Shown here in pieces: positions 1-10,288 of a stretch of DNA of 64,000 nt (the stretch's first letter is position 1; each line of letters begins with the position of its first letter). The position numbers and the translations under genes were made by a program. The stretch comes from Pseudogemmobacter faecipullorum (GTDB lineage Bacteria > Pseudomonadota > Alphaproteobacteria > Rhodobacterales > Rhodobacteraceae): NCBI RefSeq assembly GCF_020539525.1, contig NZ_JACDXX010000002.1, forward strand, positions 248,001-312,000, written 5' to 3'. Below the pieces are notes generated by a model. It searched no databases. It had not been told where the DNA came from and saw nothing but the letters and a program-made list of their open reading frames with translations.

Positions 1-222
1 TTTCAGCGCCCGCATATAGCGGCCCTCTTCGCCGGCAATCAGCGCCTCGCCTGCGGCGCGGCCGATCCGCATGGCGCCGCTGCGCGGCGGGAAGAAGACG
101 GCCGTCGGCAGGGTATCGGCATCCGCCTCTATCCGGATCCGCTCGACACCGCCCCCGGCGCGCGGCAGAGCCACGGCGCTGTTGGACGTGCCAAAATCAA
201 TTGCGAGACATGCCCGGGTCAT
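1..222 (-). CDS. Hsp70-family protein, N-terminal fragment (cut by window edge)
   Basis: The reverse strand from the ATG at 222 reads MTRACLAIDFGTSNSAVAL and stays open to base 1. The motif AIDFGTSNSAV is the phosphate-1 loop of the actin/Hsp70 ATPase fold, and its position at residues 7-17 fits the start of a YegD-like Hsp70 family member rather than DnaK, whose loop reads GIDLGTTNS. These proteins are ATP-dependent chaperone-like proteins whose clients are mostly unknown. Only about 74 residues are visible, so the substrate-binding part cannot be judged. The exact subfamily is an inference. Confidence 0.75.
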   Translation of the reverse strand, partial: MTRACLAIDFGTSNSAVALPRAGGGVERIRIEADADTLPTAVFFPPRSGAMRIGRAAGEALIAGEEGRYMRALK

Positions 223-464
223 CTTACTGCCAGTCTTTCCAGAGGGAGAGGCCGGGCGGGCTACAGGAAAGAATGCGGAAGAACAAGGCGGCCTGCGACT
301 ATCTTTGAGAGTGAGAGCCCGCATCGGCAGAAGCTCTGAAAATGCGGTGTTGAAAAGGGGTTATGAGGCGCCGACAGACGAAACCCCACCTCATCAGCTT
401 TCCGGCAGAAAGGGCGCGCGGCAGCGGGCCCGGGCCGGGCTGCCTGGCCCGCGTCCCGGCTGGC

Positions 465-683
465 TCAGGCGATAATATCGGGGATCAGCCTGTCCTCGAG
501 CGAAGCGATCTGATCTTTCAGCGACAGCTTCTGCTTTTTCAGCCGCCGCAGGGTCAGCGCATCGAACCGGCCACTTTCGCTGAGGGCGGCAATAGCCTCA
601 TCCAGATCACGATGCTCGCGCCGCAGCACTCCGAGCTTCACGCGCAGCATCTCTTCAAAGCTCATCTCGGGGGGGGCATTCAT
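465..683 (-). CDS. YdcH/DUF465 family small coiled-coil protein
   Basis: This is a 72-residue protein beginning MNAPPEMSFEEMLRVKLG. It has a charged heptad-like helix, the conserved R-x-E-H-x-x-L-D segment (RREHRDLDEAI) near residue 22, and the motif LRRLKKQKLSLKDQI near residue 45. That helix-LKKxKLxLKDxI pattern is the DUF465/YdcH signature. Members are small cytosolic proteins of about 70 residues with no established biochemical role. It starts at an ATG and stands alone, with an untranslated stretch on each side. The family call is firm and the function is unknown. Confidence 0.8.
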   Translation of the reverse strand: MNAPPEMSFEEMLRVKLGVLRREHRDLDEAIAALSESGRFDALTLRRLKKQKLSLKDQIASLEDRLIPDIIA

Positions 684-1009
684 GGCCAGGCGCGCGTCTT
701 CACTGAAGTTTCAGGATAAAACATAGTCGAGAAGAGTGATTCGGAGAAGCGTCCCGCCCGGATCTGCGCCGGCAAATTTGTCGCGGGGCGAGGGCGAAGC
801 CGGGATGGGGCCAGACCAGCGGCCGTAAAGCCGCTTTGACAGTGCTGCGGCGTACCGCCCACCTCGGCTCTGCCGCGCTCGCCTCGCTTGCTGCGCTGCA
901 GCTTGCCCTTGCAGGCGGGTCTGGCTGATCCCATATTCAGCTCAGGTGGCGGTGCCCGAATACGGGGCCGGATACCGGAATTGTCGCTTTACGCAAGGAC
1001 AGTCCGACG
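684..1009. other. Intergenic region upstream of hsp20
   Basis: No convincing gene lies in these 326 bases. The open frames here have no recognisable protein features. The part near 900-945 carries a heat-shock-type promoter, listed separately. The rest is GC-rich with no clear structure. Confidence 0.6.
908..937 (+). promoter_or_regulatory. Candidate RpoH (sigma-32 type) promoter of hsp20
   Basis: CTTGCA at 908-913, preceded by CC, is followed after a 16-base spacer by CCCATATT at 930-937. This fits the sigma-32 pattern CTTGAA plus CCCCATnT closely, and the order and spacing are right for transcription of the small heat-shock gene that starts at 1010. The transcript would have a 5' leader of about 65 bases. 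The match is by eye and the assignment is an inference. Confidence 0.55.
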
Positions 1010-1444
1010 ATGACAAAACTCAGCTTCGGGTCGCACCCGTTCCTGCTCGGCTTTGAACAGCTTGAGCGCCTGGTTGAACGCACGGCGAAAACCGGTGGCG
1101 AGGGCTATCCGCCCTATAATATCGAGGCCGTGGCCGAAAATGCCTATCGCATCACCCTCGCCGTGGCAGGGTTCCGCGAGGAGGATCTGGCCATCACCAT
1201 CGAGGACCGCCAGCTGGTGATCCGTGGCAGGGTCTCGGACCAGGGCGAGAATGGTGAAACCCGGGTCTTCCTGCATCGCGGCATTGCTTCGCGCGCCTTC
1301 CAGCGCAGCTTCGTGCTGGCCGATGGGGTCGAGGTTGCCGGCGCGCATATGGAACATGGGCTGCTGCATATCGACCTGCACCGCCAGGTGCCTGAGGCGG
1401 TGGTACAGACCATCAGAATTGGACAGAAGGAAAGGGGTAAGTAA
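1010..1444 (+). CDS. Small heat-shock protein, Hsp20/IbpA family
   Basis: This 144-residue protein is an ATP-independent holdase that binds unfolding proteins in the cytoplasm until DnaK/ClpB refold them. The N-terminal region (GSHPFLLGFEQLERLVER, residues 7-24) matches the IbpA pattern. The alpha-crystallin domain spans about residues 36-130, with the conserved AVAGFREEDL and a GLLHIDLHR strand. The tail TIRI is an I-x-I anchoring motif. The ATG at 1010 sits after a candidate RpoH promoter. The stop codon shares its last base with the ATG of the DUF1150 gene, so the two are translationally coupled. Confidence 0.9.
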   Translation: MTKLSFGSHPFLLGFEQLERLVERTAKTGGEGYPPYNIEAVAENAYRITLAVAGFREEDLAITIEDRQLVIRGRVSDQGENGETRVFLHRGIASRAFQRSFVLADGVEVAGAHMEHGLLHIDLHRQVPEAVVQTIRIGQKERGK

Positions 1445-1683
1445 TGAACACGCCATATCGCGGCCTCCCCGAAAACAAGAGCCGGATCGTCTATGTGCGC
1501 CCGGTCCTGGTGGCTGATCTGCCCGATGAGCTGCGCGAGCAGATGAGCGGAGAAATGGGTGAGGATGGGGTGATCTATTCGGTCAATGACCCCGATGGCA
1601 AACAGCTGGCCCTGGTTGCCGACCGGACCCTCGCCTTCCATCTGGCCAAGGCCAATGATTTCGCCCCGGTCAGCGTCCACTGA
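1444..1683 (+). CDS. DUF1150 family protein
   Basis: This is a 79-residue acidic protein with conserved segments IVYVRPVLVADLP (residues 15-27), YSVNDPDGKQLALV (44-57) and AFHLAKANDFAPVSVH at the C-terminus. These are typical of DUF1150, a family found next to hsp20 genes in Alphaproteobacteria. No enzymatic motif is visible. The pairing with Hsp20, with start and stop codons overlapping by one base, suggests a helper or stress role. That role is inference only. A strong terminator follows at 1780. Confidence 0.85.
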   Translation: MNTPYRGLPENKSRIVYVRPVLVADLPDELREQMSGEMGEDGVIYSVNDPDGKQLALVADRTLAFHLAKANDFAPVSVH

Positions 1684-1779
1684 CAGAAATTACGGCGGGG
1701 GCAGTCACAGCTCTGCCCCCGGATCTGCCCCCGAAAGATTTTGCACAAAGGGAGGCAGAATTTCTGCCCCCATAAATAA

Positions 1780-1809
1780 AAAGCCCCGCATTGCTGCGGG
1801 GCTTTTTAT
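1780..1809. terminator. Bidirectional rho-independent terminator
   Basis: An 11-bp stem (AAAGCCCCGCA against TGCGGGGCTTT) with a 4-base loop is flanked by an A-rich tract on the left and TTTT on the right. It can end both the hsp20-DUF1150 transcript and the convergent trxB transcript, whose stop codon begins immediately beside it at 1810. Confidence 0.9.
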
Positions 1810-3541
<1,732 letters not shown>

Positions 3542-3570
3542 GGCGTCAGATCCGGAGCCGGGTTCAGACA

Positions 3571-3590
3571 GGGGCCTGGCGTAAGCCGGG
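3571..3590 (+). terminator. Hairpin after lrp, weak terminator
   Basis: GGGGCCTGGC and GCCGGGCCCC pair over 10 bp (one G-T) around a GTAA loop. The following TCTGTGCTTT is only a weak T tract, so termination may be partial. The arms extend to about 3594. Confidence 0.6.
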
Positions 3591-3594
3591 CCCC

Positions 3595-3980
3595 TCTGTG
3601 CTTTGCAGCTCAGGCGCGCGGCCGGGCTGCAACAAAAAACGGCCCCGTTAACGTGCCAGAGGAGCACCGGGACCGCTTTGCGCGTGTTTTCCGCATCCTC
3701 GTGAGCGCGAGGCGGGGACTGCAGCAGGTCAGAACCGGAGCAGACCACTTTACGGGATATGAAGCAGGGACATGCTTCTTCAAAACAGCCTGTGCGAAAG
3801 ACAGGGATCTGTCAAACATTTGCCTTGTTCCGCCCTGAACCTGGCAACAATCCGGCGCAATCACAGCATTTGTTCGCGCCAGCGGGTATAATCGCAGGGC
3901 CAGCCAGGAAGACCGGGGCAGGGGAAGCGGGGGAACGATTCGTCGCCGGCGCGGAAGCGGGCTGCCCGGTACACAGCGGG
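3595..3980. other. Gene-poor stretch between lrp and pgeF
   Basis: I recognise no gene in these 386 bases. A reverse-strand frame ending at 3610 could encode a 28-residue basic peptide from an ATG at 3696, but nothing confirms it. The 3' ends of lrp and pgeF point into this stretch. The lrp hairpin lies at its left edge. Confidence 0.5.
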
Positions 3981-4730
3981 TCAGAGCCGGATCGTGGCGA
4001 TCAGCCGGCCGTAATCGGCTTCGCCTGCATGGGTGGTGCGGCGATAGGAGAAGAAGCGCGCCGGATCGGCATAGGTGCAATGCCCGGTCCAGGAGGCCTC
4101 GCCCACCCCGGCCTCACGCAGCCGGTACAGGCCGTAAGAGGGCAGGTCGAACTGATAGCGTCCGGCGCGGCCATTGGCGAAGAAACGGGCATTCTGCGGA
4201 TCTTCGGTCAGGAAGGTCTGCAAAAACTCCTCGCTGACCTCATAGGCGGCCTGGCTGATACAGGGCCCGATCACCGCACAGATCCGGTCCGGCCTCGCAC
4301 CCAGCCCGGCCATGGCGCTGACGGTGGCTTCAAGCACGCCGTCAAAAGCCCCGCGCCAGCCCGCATGGGCGGCGCCGATCACCCCGGCTTCGGGATCGGC
4401 AAACAGCACCGGCTGGCAATCGGCGGTCAGGATTGACAGGGCAATGCCGGGCTGGCGCGTCACCAGGCCATCCGCACGGGGGCGGGCCTCGCCGGGGGCG
4501 GTGATGGTGACCACATCGGCCGAATGCACCTGATGCACTGCCGCCAGGGCATCCGGGGCAACGCCCATCGCCTCGGCCACCCTGCCACGATTGATCGCCA
4601 CGATCTCGGCCTGATCGCTTGACCCGCTGCCGCAGTTCAGCCCGGCGAAAACACCCGATGAGGCGCCGCCTTTGCGGGTGAAAAAGCCGTGACGGAAAGG
4701 GATGGCATCAGAGGTGATGATTTCAAGCAT
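3981..4730 (-). CDS. pgeF: PgeF/YfiH family polyphenol oxidase (peptidoglycan editing factor)
   Basis: This 249-residue cytoplasmic protein has the Cu-oxidase_4/YfiH fold. The metal and catalytic residues are in the expected order: His in VHQVHSADV near residue 68, Cys in TADCQPVL near 104, and His in GAAHAGWRG near 121. E. coli YfiH has been described as editing mis-incorporated residues in peptidoglycan precursors, while other members show laccase or purine nucleoside activity. The start codon overlaps the end of midA by 8 bases, so it is co-transcribed with midA and lgt. The exact reaction here is not determined by sequence. Confidence 0.9.
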   Translation of the reverse strand: MLEIITSDAIPFRHGFFTRKGGASSGVFAGLNCGSGSSDQAEIVAINRGRVAEAMGVAPDALAAVHQVHSADVVTITAPGEARPRADGLVTRQPGIALSILTADCQPVLFADPEAGVIGAAHAGWRGAFDGVLEATVSAMAGLGARPDRICAVIGPCISQAAYEVSEEFLQTFLTEDPQNARFFANGRAGRYQFDLPSYGLYRLREAGVGEASWTGHCTYADPARFFSYRRTTHAGEADYGRLIATIRL

Positions 4731-5811
4731 GTTGGTGACTGCGCTGGTTCTCAGAGACGGCGAAACCGGGAGGCACTGCGGCCCCGGGCGGAAAGATCGC
4801 CAGAGCTTTGAACAGATTCCCCATTTCTGCGGGATCGGTCAAGCGTGCTGTGGCGGCGAGGGGATCGGCGCTGCCCGGCGGGGCATGGGCGGCCAGTTGC
4901 CTGGCCCGGGCCTCAATCCCGAGCTCGCGGAGCAGTGCCCCCTGGCTGGTATAGGCGCAGCGCGCGGGCTGGGCGGCCCGGGCCAGGGCCTCAAAATCGA
5001 CATGGGCGGTCAGATCGGCTTCGCCAGGCGCGAGGAAGGGGTTAGTATAGCTCTGGGCGCGCAGGGCCTGGAAAGTATCGCCAAGGCTGCGCCAGCCGCC
5101 GTAATCCATGATCAGCGCCAGGCCGCCATGGCGGATGATGCGGCCCGAAATCTCGGAGATGACCGGGGCGGCGGCCGGGCAGATCTCGACCACATCGCCC
5201 TCGGTTACATCCTGGCGATGCGCCAGCGCAGCGATGTCAAAGCCAGGTCCGCGCCCCGGGCAAAGCCCGCCTTCGGCCGAGAGGCCTACCAGGGTTTCCG
5301 ACCAGAGCCCGTTCTGGCGGGTAAACTGGCGGATCGGCAAAGCGTCGAAAAACTCATTCGCCAGCAGAAACAGCGGCGCCTCTGGCAGGCTTTCGACCCT
5401 TTCGCTCCAGTGGATCGCATAGCCCTGCAGCCGGGCGCGCTGCACAGCCTGCAGCCGGGGCGAGGCCTCGATCAGGCTGATCCTTGCTGCGGCATGAAAG
5501 CCCGGCACCCGGGCGGTGGCGCGCAGCACATCGGCCATCAGCGTGCCACGGCCCGGGCCGGTCTCGGCGAGGGTAAAGGGCGCGGGGCAGCCCAGATCCA
5601 GCCAGTATTGCGCCAGCGCAAGGCCGAGAAGTTCGCCGAACATCTGGCTGATTTCGGGCGCGGTGATGAAATCACCGGCGCCGCCAAAGGGCTCGCGCGT
5701 GGTGTAATAGCCAAACTGCGGATGCAGCAGGCAATCCGCCATATAATCCGCGAGGGTGATCGGGCCAGAGGCGGCGATCCGCTCGGCGATCAGGCGGGCC
5801 AGCGGCGTCAT
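4723..5811 (-). CDS. MidA/NDUFAF7-like SAM-dependent methyltransferase
   Basis: This 362-residue protein matches the MidA family. The N-terminal motif [19 protein letters not shown] is at residues 20-38, followed by [18 protein letters not shown]. The SAM-binding loop [15 protein letters not shown] is near residue 83. The mitochondrial homologue NDUFAF7 methylates an arginine of complex I, which makes an arginine methyltransferase role for respiratory assembly plausible here. It overlaps pgeF downstream and shares an ATGA overlap with the lgt stop, indicating a three-gene operon lgt-midA-pgeF. Confidence 0.9.
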   Translation of the reverse strand: MTPLARLIAERIAASGPITLADYMADCLLHPQFGYYTTREPFGGAGDFITAPEISQMFGELLGLALAQYWLDLGCPAPFTLAETGPGRGTLMADVLRATARVPGFHAAARISLIEASPRLQAVQRARLQGYAIHWSERVESLPEAPLFLLANEFFDALPIRQFTRQNGLWSETLVGLSAEGGLCPGRGPGFDIAALAHRQDVTEGDVVEICPAAAPVISEISGRIIRHGGLALIMDYGGWRSLGDTFQALRAQSYTNPFLAPGEADLTAHVDFEALARAAQPARCAYTSQGALLRELGIEARARQLAAHAPPGSADPLAATARLTDPAEMGNLFKALAIFPPGAAVPPGFAVSENQRSHQHA

Positions 5812-6713
5812 CTGGCAGCGGCGGGGGCAGGGCTGGCGGGCGCGATTTCACGGGCGCGCAGCATGAACCAGAGCCCGACAAAGATCATCGGCAGCGACAG
5901 GGCCTGGCCCATGGTGATGCCATAGCCGTTCACATGGAAAGCGAGGCCCAGCGGATTGCCGGGGCTGACAAACTGCATATCGGGCTGGCGGAAAAACTCG
6001 ACGAAGAACCGCGCCGCGCCATAGCCGGTGATGAACAGCCCCATGGTGCGGCCCGGGAAGCGCAGCCAGCCGGCGCGCAGCACGAGGAAGAAGATCAGCG
6101 CGCCCAGCAGCACACCCTCTAGCGCCGCCTCATAGAGCTGGCTCGGATGGCGGGCGCAGAGCGTCACCAGATCGCCACAGGCCTGGGCGGCCTCGCCCGG
6201 GAAGGCCACGCCCCAGGGCAGATCGGTGGGGCGGCCCCAGAGCTCGGCATTGACGAAATTGGCCAGGCGGCCAAACAGCAGGCCTGGCGTTACCGCGAAA
6301 GCGAAGAGATCACCCAGCGACAAGGCCGGGATCTGGTAGCGCGCTGCGAAAATCAGCCCGGCGATCACCACCCCGGCAAAGCCGCCATGGAAGGACATGC
6401 CCCCCTCCCAGACCTTCACGACCGAGAAGGGATCGGCGAGGAAACCGGCAGGCTGATAGAACAGAACATAGCCCATCCGCCCGCCCAGAATGACGCCGAT
6501 CACCACCCAGGTCAGCAGGTTCTCGACCTGAGGCGGGCTCATCGGCGCCTGTCCCGGCTGCCAGAGCCGGGGGGTTTTCACCGCTTTCACAATGAGGCCC
6601 CAGCCCAGCAGCAACCCGGCGATATAGGCGAGGGCATACCAGCGCAGAGCGAAGCTCATGCCGAACAGCTCGATGCTGAAAATTTCAGGCGAAAGATCCG
6701 GGAAAGCGATCAT
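5808..6713 (-). CDS. lgt: Prolipoprotein diacylglyceryl transferase
   Basis: This 301-residue inner-membrane enzyme transfers diacylglycerol from phosphatidylglycerol to the lipobox cysteine of prolipoproteins. The Lgt signature is clear: [16 protein letters not shown] near residue 150. [13 protein letters not shown] lies upstream with the essential His, and several hydrophobic helices are present. The ATG at 6713 ([17 protein letters not shown]) gives the normal family length. The frame continues to 6872, but that extension lacks family character. It is first gene of the lgt-midA-pgeF operon and divergent from ubiK. Confidence 0.95.
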   Translation of the reverse strand: MIAFPDLSPEIFSIELFGMSFALRWYALAYIAGLLLGWGLIVKAVKTPRLWQPGQAPMSPPQVENLLTWVVIGVILGGRMGYVLFYQPAGFLADPFSVVKVWEGGMSFHGGFAGVVIAGLIFAARYQIPALSLGDLFAFAVTPGLLFGRLANFVNAELWGRPTDLPWGVAFPGEAAQACGDLVTLCARHPSQLYEAALEGVLLGALIFFLVLRAGWLRFPGRTMGLFITGYGAARFFVEFFRQPDMQFVSPGNPLGLAFHVNGYGITMGQALSLPMIFVGLWFMLRAREIAPASPAPAAAR

Positions 6714-6866
6714 GGGTCTGGCCTCGGTTGGCGGCGGAGTCGGATGCTTGTCATTTGCGCCGGGGGTGAAGTCAACTGCAGCGGCCAGGCCGGGGCAGGG
6801 GCTTGCGCACTTGTGAAGGACACGCGCCTCGCCCATATAGAAGAAAAGCGAAAGGGAAGGCGCCCC

Positions 6867-7124
6867 ATGCAAAGCCGTAACAAGTTTTTCGATGATATGT
6901 CGCAGCTGATGACCAATGCCATGGGCGTGGCCCAGGGGGCACGGACCGAGGCAGAGACGGCGATGAAAAGCGTGATGGACCGCTGGCTGGCGGGACGTGA
7001 CTTCGTCACCCGCGAAGAATTCGACGCCGTACGGCTGATGGCGCAGAAAGCCCGCGAAGAGAATGAGGCCCTGTCGGCCCGCCTCGCCGCACTCGAAGCT
7101 GCCGCCGCCGCGAAACAGGGCTGA
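6867..7124 (+). CDS. ubiK: Accessory factor UbiK/BMFP family protein
   Basis: This 85-residue protein starts [20 protein letters not shown]. It has the conserved central segment [24 protein letters not shown], split by a short hinge, and a C-terminal coiled coil rich in Ala, Glu and Leu ([13 protein letters not shown]). That is the BMFP/UbiK pattern: a trimeric coiled-coil accessory factor that helps ubiquinone biosynthesis and binds membranes. It is divergent from lgt with a gap of about 150 bases and is followed by a strong palindromic terminator. Confidence 0.85.
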   Translation: MQSRNKFFDDMSQLMTNAMGVAQGARTEAETAMKSVMDRWLAGRDFVTREEFDAVRLMAQKAREENEALSARLAALEAAAAAKQG

Positions 7125-7153
7125 TCCCCTGGCGCATAGCCAGATGAATTGAG

Positions 7154-7182
7154 AAAAGGCACCGGATATCCGGTGCCTTTTG
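7154..7182. terminator. Palindromic rho-independent terminator after ubiK
   Basis: AAAAGGCACCGG ATATCC GGTGCCTTTT is a near-perfect palindrome ending in a T run on the forward strand and preceded by an A run. It can terminate ubiK and the convergent hypothetical gene that ends at 7223. Confidence 0.85.
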
Positions 7183-7222
7183 CATTGAGCCCGGGAAAAA
7201 CCCGCCTCAGGAGCTGACCGTC

Positions 7223-7678
7223 TCAGGGGGTGATCTGATCCATCAGAGCCCGCCAGTTCTGATAGCCGCGCTCCTGGTCGGGCAGGGCTGTCAGCGAGCC
7301 CCCGGCCTGCTGCAGGACAGGCAGTACACCGGCTTTCAGCACGGCCTCATTGTCACAGACCCCGGGCTGATCCATGAGGTCAAAGGCCGGCTTCTCATAG
7401 CGGCTGATGATCACATCGGTGCTGAGCTTCAGCTCGCCATAGGCCAGCAGGTCAAAGCTGTCGCTGATCAGCGAATGCGCCTCGCCTGTGAGGCTGGCAC
7501 CGGGGCAGTTCTGGCTGAGCACCAGCGCGCTGTAGAGATCGCGCAGCAGCCGGTCTGCGGCGACCGGATCGCGGCCAATGGCAGACATATCGGGAAGCGG
7601 AACATAGATTTTGCCATCCGCCAGCACCGGTGCGGTAAGGTTCAGGCTGAACAGCAGCGCAAGCAGAGAGTGACGCAT
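7223..7678 (-). CDS. Secreted hypothetical protein
   Basis: This 151-residue protein is not one I recognise. The first 22 residues ([22 protein letters not shown]) are a clear Sec signal peptide with an A-D-G cleavage context, so the product is probably periplasmic. The mature part is acidic to neutral and holds two cysteines (SQNCPGAS and GVCDNEAV) that could form a disulfide. I chose the ATG at 7678 because it places the signal peptide at the N-terminus. The frame extends upstream to 7837 without family support. It is convergent with ubiK. Confidence 0.65.
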   Translation of the reverse strand: MRHSLLALLFSLNLTAPVLADGKIYVPLPDMSAIGRDPVAADRLLRDLYSALVLSQNCPGASLTGEAHSLISDSFDLLAYGELKLSTDVIISRYEKPAFDLMDQPGVCDNEAVLKAGVLPVLQQAGGSLTALPDQERGYQNWRALMDQITP

Positions 7679-7880
7679 CACAGGGGCCTCATGGTTTACC
7701 CAGGCTTTTTGCGACATTGCCCTGTGGCGGTCAGGTGGGGAATTCCTTTCCGGGCGTTTGCAGCGTGGTCTTGCGGTGGATCGGCGCGATTTCGCACAGA
7801 ATCTGCGCATGGATCTGCGTTTTATTGCACAGAACATCCCCTTATTTACCTGTCAGATCCATTCAGCAGGGAGAGTTGAA

Positions 7881-8360
7881 ATGACCCTTCATTCCGCCAC
7901 CCGTGTCGGCCATGTCCATCTGAAAGTCTCAGATCTCGAGCAGGCGATTGCCTTTTACTCGGGCATTCTCGGCTTTGAGATTACCCAGCGATACGGGCCG
8001 CAGGCTGCCTTCCTCTCGGCAGGCGGATATCACCATCATATCGGCCTCAACACCTGGGACTCCAAAGGGGGCAAAGCGCCACCGCCCGGCACCACTGGCC
8101 TCTATCACACCGCCTTTCTGTTCCCCGACCGCAAGGCGCTGGCCAATGTGCTCAAACGCATCGTTGAGGCGGGCTGGCCGCTGACCGGCGCAGCCGATCA
8201 CGGCGTCAGTGAGGCAATCTATCTCGATGATCCCGATGGCAACGGGGTTGAGCTTTACTGGGACCGCGACGCGGCGCTCTGGCCGCGCGATGGGGCGGGC
8301 AATCTGATGATGGGCAATGCCGCTCTGGATCTGGGTAAGCTGCTCTCTGAGGCCGGTTGA
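7881..8360 (+). CDS. VOC/glyoxalase-superfamily protein, CatE-like dioxygenase
   Basis: This 159-residue protein carries a single vicinal-oxygen-chelate domain. The likely metal ligands are visible: His in VGHVHLKVSDL near residue 11, a histidine cluster GYHHHIGLN near 52, and Glu in GNGVELYWD near 127. The N-terminal half resembles the CatE group of catechol-2,3-dioxygenase-like proteins, but full CatE proteins have duplicated domains and are about 280 residues. The substrate is therefore open. The ATG at 7881 has GGGAG upstream. Confidence 0.75.
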   Translation: MTLHSATRVGHVHLKVSDLEQAIAFYSGILGFEITQRYGPQAAFLSAGGYHHHIGLNTWDSKGGKAPPPGTTGLYHTAFLFPDRKALANVLKRIVEAGWPLTGAADHGVSEAIYLDDPDGNGVELYWDRDAALWPRDGAGNLMMGNAALDLGKLLSEAG

Positions 8361-8386
8361 GGCCCCAGAGCCAGATCAGAGCCAGA

Positions 8387-9238
8387 TCAGGGGCGGATCA
8401 GACGGAAGGCGGCCGAGGCACCCCAGCCCGCCGCCGCCGCAATCGCCAGCGACAACAGGCCATAGAACAGCGGCTGTTCCTGCGACAGGTTGAAGATCAT
8501 TCGCTCCAGCCCCTCTTTGCGAACCCGGATCCAGCGTTCGTGGTTCGCAATCACCTTGCCGTCGCGCAACAGGAACATCCGCACCCGGTAGGTGCCCTCG
8601 GTCAGATTGGAGGGCAGGGTGAGATCGGCGCGAAACAGCGTCTGCTCGTTCAGCTGCACGCGGTTTTCCAGCAGCCGGTAGCGCCCCTCACTGGTGCGCA
8701 CCCGGACCATTGCCCGGATAAACTCGCTTTCATTCAGCATCAGGGCATAATCGGGTGTCGCATCGGGATCGCCGCCCTGTTCGACCCAGGCCGTGGCGGC
8801 GGCCTCTGCCGCCTCCAGCCGGACCAGCTGATCGACCGAGATCGCATGCAGGCGGTTTTCCTCGGGGCTGAGAATATCCTCGAGCCGCCCTGTCGTGGCC
8901 ACGGCGTAAAAAGCCGGGGCCTTTGCGACATTGACCGAATCGCGATTGATCCAGATCCCGGCGGTCCGTTCCTTGCGGCGGATGGTGACCGGGCCCGAGG
9001 GGCCTTCGGCGGTCACGATGACATCCAGCCGGCCTTCGGGGGCGGGCCCCTCACGTTTCACCGCGCCGTAAACCAGGATCTCATCGCCGTCGAAATTAGC
9101 GGTGATGGAGACCCGGTTCTGGCTTAGGCCGGAAACGATGGTTTCGGCGACCGGATTGGCGGCGGTGTCAGCCTCCTGTGCGCCTGCCCCCTGGGGGGCG
9201 AGGCTGAGCAGGACCAGAGAGAGCAGGATCTTTCTCAT
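8387..9238 (-). CDS. TIGR02186 family membrane protein
   Basis: This 283-residue protein has an N-terminal signal sequence (MRKILLSLVLLSLAPQGAGAQ), a periplasmic beta-rich body with motifs NRVSITANFDGDEILVYGAV and RTAGIWINRDSV, and one C-terminal transmembrane helix at about 255-278 (PLFYGLLSLAIAAAAGWGA). This layout is the alphaproteobacterial TIGR02186 family. It overlaps the end of the upstream TauE/SafE permease gene by ATGA, so the two form an operon. The biochemical role is unknown. An envelope or sulfur-related role follows from the partner only. Confidence 0.85.
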   Translation of the reverse strand: MRKILLSLVLLSLAPQGAGAQEADTAANPVAETIVSGLSQNRVSITANFDGDEILVYGAVKREGPAPEGRLDVIVTAEGPSGPVTIRRKERTAGIWINRDSVNVAKAPAFYAVATTGRLEDILSPEENRLHAISVDQLVRLEAAEAAATAWVEQGGDPDATPDYALMLNESEFIRAMVRVRTSEGRYRLLENRVQLNEQTLFRADLTLPSNLTEGTYRVRMFLLRDGKVIANHERWIRVRKEGLERMIFNLSQEQPLFYGLLSLAIAAAAGWGASAAFRLIRP

Positions 9239-10155
9239 GGCAGCAGGCCCGGGGTGACCGAATAGAGTTCATCCGGGGTCAGCAGCAGATCAAAGGCGAT
9301 CCGCAGTGCCACCGCGACCACCAGCAGCGACAGCAGTACCCTGAGCTGCTCGGCCCGGAGCCGGATGCCCACGCGTGAGCCGATCTGTGCCCCGATCACC
9401 CCGCCAAAGATCAGCACCAGCGCCAGCATCATATCGACGGTCTGGCTGGTGACGGCATGCATGATGGTGGTGAAGGCTGTCACGAAAATGATCTGGAACA
9501 GCGAGGTGCCGATCACCACTTTGGTCGGCATGCCGAGCAGATAGATCATCGCCGGAACCAGGATGAAGCCACCGCCCACTCCCATGATCGCGGCGAGGAA
9601 ACCGACAAAAGCGCCGATCGCTGCCGGGGGGATCACACTGATATAAAGGCCCGAGGCGCGGAATTTCATCTTGAACGGCAGGCCATGTGCCCAGGAATGG
9701 GTATGGGCGCGCCGGATCGGCACATTGGCATTGCGCGAGCGCATCAGGGCGCGCAGGCTCTCTTGCAGCATGGTTGCGCCGACAAAGCCCAGAAACAGCA
9801 CATAGGACAGCTGCACGAACAGATCGATCTGGCCGAGTGACTGCATCCAGGCAAAGACCACAATGCCGATGGCCGAGCCAAAGACACCCCCGACCAGCAG
9901 TACCGTGCCCATGCGGAAATCGACCGCCTTGCGCTTCATCTGCGCCAGAACGCCCGAGATTGATGAGGCCACCACCTGATTGGCGCCCGTTGCCACCGCC
10001 ACTGCCGGTGAGACGCCGATGAAGAACAGCAAGGGCGTGATCAGAAAACCACCGCCGACGCCGAACATACCGGACAGAAAGCCGACAACCCCGCCAATAC
10101 CAAGCAGCAGGAACAGATTGACCGAGACCTCGGCGATGGGGAGGTAGAGCTGCAT
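9235..10155 (-). CDS. TauE/SafE (TSUP) family anion exporter/permease
   Basis: This 306-residue membrane protein has about eight hydrophobic helices and the duplicated TSUP motif: GFLSGMFGVGGGFLITPLL near residue 25 and GFLAAIMGVGGGFILVPAM near 185. Members move sulfite, sulfonates or related organic anions across the inner membrane. It starts at the ATG at 10155 and overlaps the following TIGR02186 gene by 4 bases, a pairing common in Rhodobacterales. The substrate cannot be assigned from sequence. Confidence 0.9.
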   Translation of the reverse strand: MQLYLPIAEVSVNLFLLLGIGGVVGFLSGMFGVGGGFLITPLLFFIGVSPAVAVATGANQVVASSISGVLAQMKRKAVDFRMGTVLLVGGVFGSAIGIVVFAWMQSLGQIDLFVQLSYVLFLGFVGATMLQESLRALMRSRNANVPIRRAHTHSWAHGLPFKMKFRASGLYISVIPPAAIGAFVGFLAAIMGVGGGFILVPAMIYLLGMPTKVVIGTSLFQIIFVTAFTTIMHAVTSQTVDMMLALVLIFGGVIGAQIGSRVGIRLRAEQLRVLLSLLVVAVALRIAFDLLLTPDELYSVTPGLLP

Positions 10156-10288
10156 GGGATCCTGAGGGGCGCGAATGCGCAGGCGATCGGTACGGGAGGT
10201 AAAGGGCGAAGCGGGAAGCCGGGCGCTGCACAGGCTCCGGTGGCTCTAGCTTGCCCGGCTTTGGGCGGATGTCAAAGGGGGTTTGACA

